Origin: Acidimicrobiaceae bacterium
GTDB taxonomy: Bacteria > Actinomycetota > Acidimicrobiia > Acidimicrobiales > RAAP-2
Length of the DNA: 5,091 bases
Direction: 5' to 3'
Assembly: GCA_003133005.1 (NCBI GenBank)
Contig: PKZI01000242.1
Coordinates: 1 to 5,091 of the forward strand
The position numbers and the translations under genes are program-made. How positions within the stretch are numbered: the stretch's first letter is position 1; each line of letters starts with the position of its first letter. Below, in pieces: positions 1 through 5,091 of the stretch. Below the pieces are notes generated by a model. It made no database searches. It was given only the letters and a program-made list of their open reading frames with translations, and was not told where the DNA came from.

Positions 1-2
1 CG

Positions 3-587
3 ACGACGACCACGACCCTGTCGCGAGCAACCACCACGACGTCGATAGATCCGGGTCTACTTCCCCAGACGCCGACCGAACCCTCGCTCGCGACGCAGCC
101 CGGGAGTGCTCTTTACGCCATGATGAGCGATTTGTGGACCGATATTTTGGAAAACAAGCCCGGCCAAGCGGACAAGATGATGTTCCCTGAGGCCGCGTAC
201 GAGAAGATCAAGGCAATTCCGTATCCCGCGAGCGACTACGTCAATCGACTGCTGTATCTGTTCAACCTCGATATTTCCGCCTACCGTAGTTTCCTCAAGG
301 CTCCGGGCACGCCGGTGCTTGTTCGAGTGGCGACAAGTCCAGTCGACGCGCAATGGATTCCCGAGGGAGCGTGCTACAACAAAATTGGCTATTGGCACTT
401 GCCTGGCGTTCGCTTCGTTTACCGCTACGGACCTACCGTCGACTCGGTGGGTGTGCTGTCGATGATCTCGTGGCGAGGCAAGTGGTACTTCATCCACTTG
501 GGTCAGTACACCGCGACGGGAGACGTTGGACAGATTTATGACTTCGCTCACGGCGTGGGCACACCCGGTCCTCCGGGGAGTTGTTAA
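3..587 (+). CDS. C-terminal part of a probable secreted/anchored protein of unknown function (5' end outside window)
   Basis: The frame is open from the left edge to TAA at 585-587, giving 194 visible residues. Residues 1-35 are a low-complexity Thr/Pro-rich stretch (runs TTTTT and TTTT, then PQTPTEPS), typical of linkers outside the membrane. From about residue 36 (ALYAMMSDLW) a folded domain begins. It has FPEAAYEKIKAI near 61-72, a YxxRLLYLFNLDISAY-type segment near 79-94, PEGACYNKIGYWHLPGVR at 120-137 and SMISWRGKWYFIHLG at 153-167, and ends in Gly/Pro and a terminal Cys. From memory, this resembles an actinobacterial hypothetical family with conserved ISWRGxWYxxHLG; I know no assigned function. 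The only cysteines, C124 and C194, could form a disulfide if the domain is exported (inference). A start at ATG 120 would be an artefact, since it cuts off the beginning of the domain. A signal peptide or membrane anchor would lie upstream of the window. The SDR gene follows 38 bases later on the same strand. Confidence 0.8.
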   Translation, partial: TTTTTLSRATTTTSIDPGLLPQTPTEPSLATQPGSALYAMMSDLWTDILENKPGQADKMMFPEAAYEKIKAIPYPASDYVNRLLYLFNLDISAYRSFLKAPGTPVLVRVATSPVDAQWIPEGACYNKIGYWHLPGVRFVYRYGPTVDSVGVLSMISWRGKWYFIHLGQYTATGDVGQIYDFAHGVGTPGPPGSC

Positions 588-625
588 GTCCCGCCGGGCG
601 TTCATTCGAGCGGTAAGTTTCTGCT

Positions 626-1408
626 GTGAGCGGGGGATCCTCAAACAATCCGGTGGTCATCATCACCGGAGCCGGTTCTGGTATCGGTGCCGCTACCGCT
701 CGACGCTTCGCGTCGCACGGCTACGGCGTCGTTCTTGTGGGGCGTCGTCAAGGACTTCTTGACGACGTGCGAAGCGACATCGTCGAAGGCGGCGGGTCCG
801 CGTTGGTAGTGACAGTCGACCTTGCGAGTGATGAAAGTGCGGAAGAAGTGGTCGCTCGCACGACGTCTGCCTACGGTCGAATCGACGTGCTCGTGAATAA
901 CGCCGCCTACATCCAAACGGGAGTCCTCGACGACGTAACGCCCGAATTGGTGGATCGTCATTTCGACGTCAACGTTCGTGCGCCGCTGCTCTTAACCCAA
1001 GCATGTCTCGCCCATCTTCGACGCTCCCCCGAGGCGTCGGTTGTCAATGTGGGCTCGTCGCTCGGCTCAATCGTGATGCCCGGCACCATGCTCTACGGTT
1101 CGACGAAGGCGGCGCTTGAATATCTAACGCGGGCGTGGGCCTACCAACTCGCGAGTGACCGAATTCGCGTGAACTGTATTGCGCCGGGCGTCATTGACAC
1201 GCCTATTCATGCAACGTACAGCGACAACCTCGAAAAGACCTACGCGGACCTCGCGCGACGTGTGCCAATGGGCCGTATGGGGACGCCCGAAGAGGTGGCC
1301 GAATGGATCTGGATCGTCGCGTCGCCACCGACCTCGTGGTCGACGGGGAATATCATCCACGTTGACGGTGGCCACGTGCTGGGGATTCCCGAGGCCGCTG
1401 GCGGATAG
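626..1408 (+). CDS. SDR-family NAD(P)-dependent oxidoreductase
   Basis: This 260-residue protein is a classical short-chain dehydrogenase/reductase of normal family length with a Rossmann fold. The cofactor motif TGAGSGIG is at 14-21, an adenine-contacting Asp at D65, NNAA at 91-94, and the active-site tetrad is N116, S144, Y157 and K161 (YGSTK). The N-x-IAPGVIDTP segment is at 183-193 and the C-terminal HVDGG at 245-249. Arg40-Arg41 after the second strand favour NADP(H) over NAD(H), by the family rule. The likely role is cytosolic reduction or oxidation of a carbonyl/alcohol substrate. The substrate cannot be read from sequence; FabG-like and sugar- or steroid-type SDRs share these motifs. 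The start is the GTG at 626, because an in-frame TAA at 614-616 blocks any earlier start and the Rossmann motif needs this N-terminus. Only a weak GGTAAG (612-617) precedes it. It may be cotranscribed with the upstream gene, and it is convergent with the VOC gene. Confidence 0.95.
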   Translation: MSGGSSNNPVVIITGAGSGIGAATARRFASHGYGVVLVGRRQGLLDDVRSDIVEGGGSALVVTVDLASDESAEEVVARTTSAYGRIDVLVNNAAYIQTGVLDDVTPELVDRHFDVNVRAPLLLTQACLAHLRRSPEASVVNVGSSLGSIVMPGTMLYGSTKAALEYLTRAWAYQLASDRIRVNCIAPGVIDTPIHATYSDNLEKTYADLARRVPMGRMGTPEEVAEWIWIVASPPTSWSTGNIIHVDGGHVLGIPEAAGG

Positions 1409-1421
1409 TTCTACCGCGCGG

Positions 1422-1435
1422 CGCTCGGCCGAGCG
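1422..1435. terminator. Perfect GC palindrome between convergent genes, possible weak bidirectional terminator
   Basis: CGCTCGGCCGAGCG is a perfect 14-base palindrome in the 43-base gap between the SDR stop and the VOC stop. It can fold as a 5-bp stem with a GGCC loop. Neither strand has a real T-tract after it; the plus strand has only ACTTTTAG about 14 bases on. Its location supports a terminator role and its sequence only weakly so. Confidence 0.35.
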
Positions 1436-1451
1436 AGTCCACCGGAAACTT

Positions 1452-2228
1452 TTAGTGCTTCGAGCGGATGTTGAACTGCGCCCCCGCGGGGTCTTCGAGC
1501 CGCGCGAGGATTCCGTAAGGAGTGTCGTTAGGACCTTGAACGAGTTTTCCCCCGAGCGATTCGGCCCGTTTGACGGTCCCTTCCACGTCCTCGACGTCCC
1601 AGTAAACCGCCCAGAAATCAGGTGAGCCTTCGGGGAGAAACGACGACGCGTCCATGATCCCCGCGAGTTCGCCTTCGCCACTCGGATTCATCATGGTGCT
1701 GTAGCGAAATTCGTCAGTGTCACTCATGGCGTGTATTTCCCATTGGAAAACTTTCGAATAGAACGCCACGGCACCCGCAAAGTCTCGGGTGTAGAGCTCG
1801 AACCAACTCGGTGCTCCAGGCTCGTCGAGCACCGTGAAGCCAGGGAATGTCCCCGCTTGCCAAGCACCGAGAGTGGCGCCACTCGGATCATTGAAGACGA
1901 ACTGAGAGCCCAGGTCCGCGACTGGCATCACCGGTGCGTGAATCTGTCCACCGTGTTCAACCGTCGCGCGCGCGGTCTCGGCGATGTCGGGGGTGTCGAG
2001 ATAGATCTTCCAGGTGTTGTTGGCCTGGAGGTCGCCCATATCGCCTGATCCACCGGCGATGGGAACGCCGTCGCGGGTGAACATGAAGTAACCACCGAAT
2101 TCCGGGCTCGGTTCGAGTGCTTCCCAAGAAAAGAGTTCGCTATAGAACGCCCGACTTCCGTCGACGTCCGAGGTCCAAAGATCGACCCAACAGGGTGATC
2201 CGTGCGGTGCTTTGATACGTGTTGACAT
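1452..2228 (-). CDS. Two-domain VOC (glyoxalase/bleomycin-resistance fold) protein, CFP32/TB27.3-like
   Basis: This 258-residue protein consists of two vicinal-oxygen-chelate domains in tandem. Domain 1 spans about residues 8-125 (WVDLWTSDVDGSRAFYSELFSWE ending DPSGATLGAWQ) and domain 2 about 138-256 (WFELYTRDFAGAVAFYSKVFQWE ending DPAGAQFNI). The repeated FYSxxFxWE and DPxGA blocks show internal duplication. Layout and wording match the Mycobacterium tuberculosis Rv0577 (CFP32/TB27.3) family as I remember it, often annotated as a glyoxalase or hydroxylase. Substrate and metal use are not established from sequence, so no reaction is assigned. There is no signal peptide, so it is probably cytosolic. 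The ATG at 2226-2228 follows a good ribosome site, AAGGGGG, four bases upstream, so the start is secure. It is convergent with the SDR and divergent from the ABM-fold gene across about 126 bases. Confidence 0.93.
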   Translation of the reverse strand: MSTRIKAPHGSPCWVDLWTSDVDGSRAFYSELFSWEALEPSPEFGGYFMFTRDGVPIAGGSGDMGDLQANNTWKIYLDTPDIAETARATVEHGGQIHAPVMPVADLGSQFVFNDPSGATLGAWQAGTFPGFTVLDEPGAPSWFELYTRDFAGAVAFYSKVFQWEIHAMSDTDEFRYSTMMNPSGEGELAGIMDASSFLPEGSPDFWAVYWDVEDVEGTVKRAESLGGKLVQGPNDTPYGILARLEDPAGAQFNIRSKH

Positions 2229-2247
2229 AATGCCCCCTTAGGCAGTC

Positions 2248-2276
2248 ATTCTCGCACCGCGCATGGGCGGCGTCCA
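2248..2276 (-). promoter_or_regulatory. Possible promoter of the VOC gene
   Basis: Read on the minus strand, TGGACG (2271-2276) and GAGAAT (2248-2253) are separated by 17 bases, and GAGAAT is preceded by TGC, an extended -10 feature. Each hexamer matches 4 of 6 sigma-70 consensus bases. Transcription would begin near 2241, just upstream of the AAGGGGG ribosome site. The prediction comes from reading alone, and such matches are common by chance. Confidence 0.3.
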
Positions 2277-2354
2277 GTGGCATGGAGTAATTGGTGGGAA
2301 TTTTTAGACGCTGCCGGTCGTTCGTTTTTCGTCACACATTCGGTAGTTTTAATT

Positions 2355-2669
2355 ATGACCATCGTGACTGTGTTTCGAAGTCGACTTCGTGAGGGTGTCG
2401 AGAGCGATTATGAGAAGGTTGCACTCGAGATGAGCGCGGCGGTTTCAAGAGTGGACGGATTCATTGACCAGCGTTTCTACGTGGCCGACGACGGCGAGCG
2501 TGTCACGATTGTGCGATTTCGCGACGCGGAGAGCCAACGTCGCTGGGCACAGCATTCGGGACATCGCGAGGCGCAGCGTCGGGGTCGCGAGGAGTTCTAC
2601 TCGTGGTACGACCTGTCGGTGAGCGAAGAAGTTTCTGGACACGACTTTAATTCGAGTGACGCAACGTGA
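2355..2669 (+). CDS. Small antibiotic-biosynthesis-monooxygenase (ABM) fold protein
   Basis: The 104-residue product has the length of a single dimeric alpha/beta-barrel ABM domain. It opens with the strand MTIVTVFRSRL, followed by the helix DYEKVALEMSAAVSRVDGF (18-36), strands DQRFYVADDG and RVTIVRFRD, and the family-typical WxxHxxHxxAQxxGRxxFY at 64-82 (W64, H67, H70, A73-Q74, G77-R78, F81-Y82). Relatives include heme-degrading and quinone-oxidising monooxygenases and many uncharacterised stand-alone proteins. No substrate can be assigned, and members of this kind may not be oxygenases at all. The frame is open further upstream to a GTG at 2277, but those 26 extra residues lie outside the domain. 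ATG 2355 places the first strand at the N-terminus and has a weak GGTAG eight bases before it. The last 10 residues are polar and probably disordered. The GNAT gene follows 94 bases downstream on the same strand and may be in the same operon. Confidence 0.85.
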   Translation: MTIVTVFRSRLREGVESDYEKVALEMSAAVSRVDGFIDQRFYVADDGERVTIVRFRDAESQRRWAQHSGHREAQRRGREEFYSWYDLSVSEEVSGHDFNSSDAT

Positions 2670-2750
2670 CACAACGAACGACCAATCTGGTTTCACTGGC
2701 GAGCGAAGTTCGGCGAGCGTCGCTGCAACGTTTCCGCGCCACGTTCCGAC

Positions 2751-2759
2751 GAGGAAGAG
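2751..2759 (+). promoter_or_regulatory. Shine-Dalgarno sequence that fixes the GNAT start
   Basis: GAGGAAGAG ends four bases before ATG 2764, with its AGGA core eight bases before that ATG. It is among the clearest ribosome sites in the window. It argues for starting the acetyltransferase here, not at the upstream GTG 2656, which would overlap the ABM stop codon. Confidence 0.75.
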
Positions 2760-2763
2760 CGTG

Positions 2764-3198
2764 ATGCAGTTACGCCGTGAGGGATACGAGCTCATTGATG
2801 ACACGAGCCGGATGTCCTTTGACACGGTTTTTCGCAGGCTGCACGAAGAGGCGTACTGGTCCGCTGGCCGAGAGAGAAGCGTGATCGAGAGATCCTGGCG
2901 GAATTCTTCGCCTTACGCCATCCTCACGGAGGATGGCACCACGATTGGTTTCGCGAGGGTCGTCACTGACGAGGCCACCTTCGCGTGGATTGCCGACGTA
3001 TTTATAGAGAGTACGCACCGAGGGTTGTTTCTGGGCACGTGGATGATGGGCGCGCTCGTTGAACACTGGCGAGCGCGTGGCGTCCCCCGATTACTCCTCG
3101 TTACCCGTGATGCACACGAGGTCTACCAGAAGGTCGGTTTCGCTCCACTCGCGCACCCCAATCGATTCATGGAGATCGACACTCGGGGGAAATTTTGA
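2764..3198 (+). CDS. GNAT-family N-acetyltransferase
   Basis: This 144-residue, single-domain Gcn5-related acetyltransferase would transfer acetyl from acetyl-CoA to an amine, probably a small molecule or amino acid. The substrate is not identifiable. The N-terminal part (YELIDDTSRMSF...LHEEAYWSAGR...VIERSWRNS, about 8-48) and the core GFARVVTDEATFAWIADVFI (62-81) match a common bacterial GNAT group. The cofactor loop follows at HRGLFLG (85-91). Near the C-terminus LLLVTRDAHEVYQKVGF holds Y121, the usual general-acid position, and G125-F126. In close relatives the loop normally reads RGxGLG, whereas here the first loop glycine is Phe89, which may weaken CoA binding or reflect divergence. ATG 2764 is chosen for the strong upstream ribosome site. 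The frame is open back to GTG 2656, but the 36 extra residues are low in structure and not part of the fold. It lies downstream of the ABM-fold gene on the same strand, and no terminator is evident after it. Confidence 0.9.
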   Translation: MQLRREGYELIDDTSRMSFDTVFRRLHEEAYWSAGRERSVIERSWRNSSPYAILTEDGTTIGFARVVTDEATFAWIADVFIESTHRGLFLGTWMMGALVEHWRARGVPRLLLVTRDAHEVYQKVGFAPLAHPNRFMEIDTRGKF

Positions 3199-3308
3199 CG
3201 TTGGGAGGGCGCCAAACAGGGACACATCGTTTATTCGACGAATCGCGTGGTTACTGATTCAATAAAATACCTGATCAAACGGTTGGTTAAAATTATTCGA
3301 CATAAGCC

Positions 3309-3337
3309 TTGACAATAGACTGATAACGATATATCGT
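3309..3337 (+). promoter_or_regulatory. Probable sigma-70-type promoter of the PadR-family gene
   Basis: A consensus -35 TTGACA (3309-3314) is followed after 17 bases by TATCGT (3332-3337), a 4-of-6 match to the -10 box. The surrounding 110 bases are distinctly AT-rich compared with the rest of the window. Transcription would start near 3344, giving a leader of about 25 bases that contains the ribosome site used by the ATG at 3369. The -35 is convincing; the exact -10 is uncertain because it lies inside the palindrome. Confidence 0.6.
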
Positions 3338-3344
3338 TATCAGT
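3319..3344. promoter_or_regulatory. Perfect 26-bp palindrome, probable PadR operator (autoregulation)
   Basis: Each half is ACTGATAACGATA read inward, with no mismatch and no spacer (centre between 3331 and 3332). The core is CGATATATCG. It covers the spacer and -10 region of the promoter and ends at the predicted transcription start. PadR-family dimers bind AT-rich dyads, and many repress their own gene. A site in this position would block RNA polymerase when occupied. The palindrome is seen directly; the binding protein is inferred from the adjacent gene. Confidence 0.75.
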
Positions 3345-3356
3345 ATGAAACTATCG

Positions 3357-3362
3357 AAAGGA
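3357..3362 (+). promoter_or_regulatory. Shine-Dalgarno sequence that fixes the PadR start
   Basis: AAAGGA lies six bases before ATG 3369. The earlier in-frame ATG at 3345 immediately abuts the operator and lacks a ribosome site. It could only be used on a leaderless transcript. Confidence 0.65.
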
Positions 3363-3368
3363 TACGGT

Positions 3369-3998
3369 ATGGATTACCGAAACTCGAATCAATCCCCACG
3401 GGGGCGTCGTCGCTTCCCCGATTCACGCGAAGCTGACAACAACGACCCCTGGTTTGCCCGAGGGCCACGCCGTGGCGAAGGCCACGGTCACCACGACAGC
3501 CACCACGAAGACACGTCGCGCCGAGGCGGACGAAGTCGTCGCGGCGACGTGCGTATCGCGGTTCTCTCTCTTCTGGCCGAGCGTCCCATGCACGGCTACG
3601 AAATGATGCAAGAACTGAGTGAGCGGACCAAGGGAATTTGGCGACCAAGTCCCGGATCGCTGTACCCGGCACTACAACTCCTCGAAGACCAAGGCATGGT
3701 CACTTCATCAACGTCAGAAGGTCGCCGTCAGTTCACACTGAGCGACAAAGGACGCGAGGAACTCGGCAGCCAGCCGAGGAAGTTTGCGCCGTGGGAGACC
3801 ATGGTGCGAGGCGCGAATCAAGACGACTTCGCCTTGCGCGTCGCGTTGCGTCAAGTCTCCATTGCAGTGAGTCAGGTTGCCGAGGCTGGCACGCCTGACC
3901 AAAAAGCTCGTGCCGAACGACTCGTGCACGAGTTGCGCCGACAGATTTACTTACTGCTGGCCGAGAACACCGAGACGACCGAGGCACCCACCGCCTAA
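3369..3998 (+). CDS. PadR-family transcriptional regulator with His/Arg-rich N-terminal tail
   Basis: The 209-residue protein has three parts. Residues 1-58 form a charged, Arg/Gly/His-rich, probably disordered tail that includes HGHHDSHH at 39-46. Residues 59-132 are the PadR winged helix: RRGDVRIAVLSLLAERPMHGYEMMQEL, then the recognition region WRPSPGSLYPALQLLEDQGMV (91-111) and a wing ending GRRQFTLSDKGREEL. Residues about 150-198 form the C-terminal helical dimerisation region (LRVALRQVSIAVSQV, then KARAERLVHELRRQIYLLLAE). It is most likely a cytosolic repressor whose ligand is unknown; the His cluster might bind a metal (inference). It has its own promoter with a perfect palindrome over the -10, suggesting autorepression. 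No effector gene follows it in the same direction, so other targets would lie elsewhere. The start is at 3369 because of AAAGGA six bases upstream; ATG 3345 would add eight residues. Confidence 0.93.
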   Translation: MDYRNSNQSPRGRRRFPDSREADNNDPWFARGPRRGEGHGHHDSHHEDTSRRGGRSRRGDVRIAVLSLLAERPMHGYEMMQELSERTKGIWRPSPGSLYPALQLLEDQGMVTSSTSEGRRQFTLSDKGREELGSQPRKFAPWETMVRGANQDDFALRVALRQVSIAVSQVAEAGTPDQKARAERLVHELRRQIYLLLAENTETTEAPTA

Positions 3999-4017
3999 CA
4001 CGCGTCAGCGTCGTGTT
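3997..4017 (+). terminator. Stem-loop overlapping the PadR-gene stop codon
   Basis: AACACG (3997-4002) is complementary to CGTGTT (4012-4017) across a 9-base loop that can pair by two further bases. It begins within the TAA stop and is the first of four stem-loops in this gap. No T-tract follows. It is a weak terminator candidate by itself. Confidence 0.3.
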
Positions 4018-4021
4018 CGCG

Positions 4022-4036
4022 CGGGGACGATCCCCG
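4022..4036. terminator. Short GC-rich stem-loop
   Basis: CGGGGA (4022-4027) pairs with TCCCCG (4031-4036) around a CGA loop, giving six base pairs with no mismatch. It lies between the padR and nadV stops, in series with the larger hairpin at 4047-4091. No T-tract is present. Confidence 0.35.
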
Positions 4037-4046
4037 GAAACTTCAC

Positions 4047-4091
4047 CGACCAAGCCCCACGTCACATCAACCGTGTCGTGGGGCTTGGTCG
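4047..4091. terminator. Large perfect hairpin, probable bidirectional terminator between convergent genes
   Basis: Two 15-base arms (4047-4061, CGACCAAGCCCCACG, and its exact complement at 4077-4091) enclose a 15-base loop. The arms are GC-rich and perfectly paired. The hairpin lies between the plus-strand padR stop and the minus-strand nadV stop, where it would serve both. Neither side carries the U-run of a classic intrinsic terminator, a lack often noted for actinobacterial terminators. The structure is certain; its function is inferred. Confidence 0.65.
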
Positions 4092-4097
4092 CGTAAG

Positions 4098-4131
4098 GAC
4101 GCGAACTACGACGTGAACGTCACTTCGCGTC
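4098..4131. terminator. Nested stem-loop close to the nadV stop
   Basis: GACGCGAA (4098-4105) pairs perfectly with TTCGCGTC (4124-4131). The 18-base interior holds a second small stem, GACG (4110-4113) with CGTC (4118-4121), around TGAA. It is the hairpin nearest the 3' end of the minus-strand gene. No T-tract is present. Confidence 0.4.
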
Positions 4132-4142
4132 GGAGACTTCGT

Positions 4143-5091
4143 CTAGTGCTCAAGATTCGAAAGTAAGCGACTTCGAATTTGCCCGAGCGATTCGACATTC
4201 GACGTTGTTCCGTCGCGAAAGACCACACGTAATAAGTCACCAGGAATGGTGTCGCTGCTCGAGAGTCCGTCAATGACGCGAAGATCATCGCCGTCGTGAG
4301 TGACCGCGACACGTCCCCGCAAGGATCGTTTCATGTGTCCGACGTCCGTACGTGGATCCTTGAAGATTGCCTTTTCTCGCCCGTTTATTGTTACCGCCGT
4401 CGACTTGAACGCGTGACCAAAGGTGTCGCGATTGGTTCGTTGGTAGGTATGCGAACCTATTCCAAACACCACGTTGGTGCTGGCGAATCCTTTTTCCTCG
4501 AGTCGATCAAGGATTCGGGTCGCGATGGGCAGACTGATCTTGTCGCCGTAGATGACGCCCACGTGTGAATCGAGCACTCGGTAGCCCTTGTCCGTCACCG
4601 AACCGCCAAATATATTCCACAGCGCTTCGACCACGCCGAGGTCCGCGAGTGAGTCGTCGTGCGATTCGCGTCCCGTGATGATCTCGACCGGATCGCCGGA
4701 GTCCGGTCGAATGACGACACGCCCGTCGCGAGCGAGGATCTTCTCCTTCAATCGGGGAAGAAACTCGCCAACGACTCGCCATAGGTCCCACGTGTCCGAA
4801 ACGATAGAGATAAACCCAGTGGGGTAGAGCTCGGTGAGCAGACGCTCAAAGGTGGCCAGCTCATCGTCGGGCCCCTCGTTTCCGTAGGCGGACATCACAC
4901 TGTGCTCGGTTGCCGGAATCGAGGCACCGACGAGTTCGACGCCGCTGTCGGCGCCGTAGTACTTCTCAAGAAACAGAATTGCGGGGATCGTGTCGGTCCC
5001 GTGAAACGACACGAGGTGGCCGGCCCCCGATGAAGCCGCCGCCTCAACGCTGCTCATGCCGCGAAAAGAAAAGTCGTGTCCTTGGAAAAGC
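4143..5091 (-). CDS. nadV: Nicotinamide phosphoribosyltransferase (NAMPT/NadV), C-terminal two-thirds
   Basis: The visible 315 codons run from the right edge to TAG at 4143-4145. The family enzyme makes NMN from nicotinamide and PRPP in NAD salvage, in the cytosol. The open frame at the edge starts LFQGHDFSFRGMSS, matching human NAMPT HDFGYRG with F193 and R196. Numbering from the internal Met at 5057, SFHGTD gives D22, equivalent to human D219, which favours nicotinamide over nicotinate. ASIPATEHS contains H52, equivalent to catalytic His247. VVIRPDSGDP holds R117 and D119 (human R311 and D313). VIYGD (168-172) and FGIGSHTYQRTNRDT (198-212) complete the phosphate-binding and C-terminal core. 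All these key residues are intact. The family is about 460-490 residues long, so roughly one third lies outside the window. The ATG at 5057 is internal, because conserved HDFxxRG precedes it. Automatic annotation may call it nicotinate phosphoribosyltransferase. It is convergent with the PadR-family gene. Confidence 0.95.
   Translation of the reverse strand, partial: LFQGHDFSFRGMSSVEAAASSGAGHLVSFHGTDTIPAILFLEKYYGADSGVELVGASIPATEHSVMSAYGNEGPDDELATFERLLTELYPTGFISIVSDTWDLWRVVGEFLPRLKEKILARDGRVVIRPDSGDPVEIITGRESHDDSLADLGVVEALWNIFGGSVTDKGYRVLDSHVGVIYGDKISLPIATRILDRLEEKGFASTNVVFGIGSHTYQRTNRDTFGHAFKSTAVTINGREKAIFKDPRTDVGHMKRSLRGRVAVTHDGDDLRVIDGLSSSDTIPGDLLRVVFRDGTTSNVESLGQIRSRLLSNLEH

Noticed and set aside
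57..644. Long minus-strand open frame (195 codons) opposite the first gene
   Set aside because: Its translation is Arg-rich without recognisable domains, and it is the antisense shadow of the plus-strand gene, which carries a conserved domain.
1179..1625. Plus-strand open frame running from inside the SDR gene into the VOC gene
   Set aside because: It overlaps two well-supported genes in other frames and has the skewed Arg/Ser composition of a shadow frame.
2277..2354. N-terminal extension of the ABM-fold protein from GTG 2277, with a short hydrophobic stretch
   Set aside because: The hydrophobic run is too short and lacks signal-peptide layout. The ABM domain starts exactly at ATG 2355.
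3231..3301. Repeated TTATTCGAC (3231-3239 and 3293-3301) and the small dyad ATTCGACGAAT (3233-3243) upstream of the PadR promoter
   Set aside because: Nine-base repeats in an AT-rich gap can occur by chance. Neither lies at a promoter element I can identify, so I do not call a second operator.
4047..4091. Hairpin considered as an integron attC site or transposon end
   Set aside because: No attC core-site consensus, no flanking direct repeat and no integrase or transposase nearby. Its position between convergent genes fits a terminator better.
1..5091. The SDR, VOC, ABM, GNAT, PadR and NadV genes read as one biosynthetic or defence system
   Set aside because: The genes lie on alternating strands with convergent boundaries and probable terminators between them. 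There is no core synthase, toxin, nuclease or transporter, so a shared system is not supported.

Overview
The window looks like ordinary chromosome from an actinobacterium. GC content is well above half, GTG is used as a start codon, and the encoded families are typical of Actinomycetota. An Acidimicrobiia-like lineage is my guess, at low confidence. I see no phage genes, transposase, integrase, CRISPR array, tRNA or rRNA. Seven protein genes cover nearly the whole window and no gap exceeds 300 bases.

Left part (1-1408, plus strand): the 3' part of a Thr/Pro-linker protein, probably secreted or membrane-anchored. Its frame is open through the left edge and it carries an actinobacterial C-terminal domain of unknown function. 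A short-chain dehydrogenase/reductase (SDR) follows 38 bases later and may share its transcript. Middle (1452-3198): a two-domain VOC (glyoxalase-fold) protein of the Mycobacterium CFP32/TB27.3 type lies on the minus strand, convergent with the SDR. Divergent from it are a small antibiotic-biosynthesis-monooxygenase-fold (ABM) protein and a GNAT acetyltransferase on the plus strand. Both plus-strand genes appear to start inside their longest open frames. Right part (3199-5091): an AT-rich gap carries a consensus -35 box and a perfect 26-bp palindrome just before a PadR-family repressor with a His/Arg-rich N-terminal tail. A gap full of stem-loops then separates it from the convergent C-terminal two-thirds of a nicotinamide phosphoribosyltransferase (NAMPT/NadV), which runs off the right edge.

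The genes do not form an evident pathway. SDR, VOC, ABM and GNAT proteins are small general enzymes often linked to detoxification or secondary metabolism, and no substrate can be read from the sequence. The best-supported regulatory inference is autorepression of the PadR gene through the palindrome. I found no convincing new multi-gene system. The points that merit a second look are the palindromic operator, the His-rich PadR tail, the Gly-to-Phe change in the GNAT cofactor loop, the run of hairpins between the convergent padR-like and nadV genes, and three start-site corrections.
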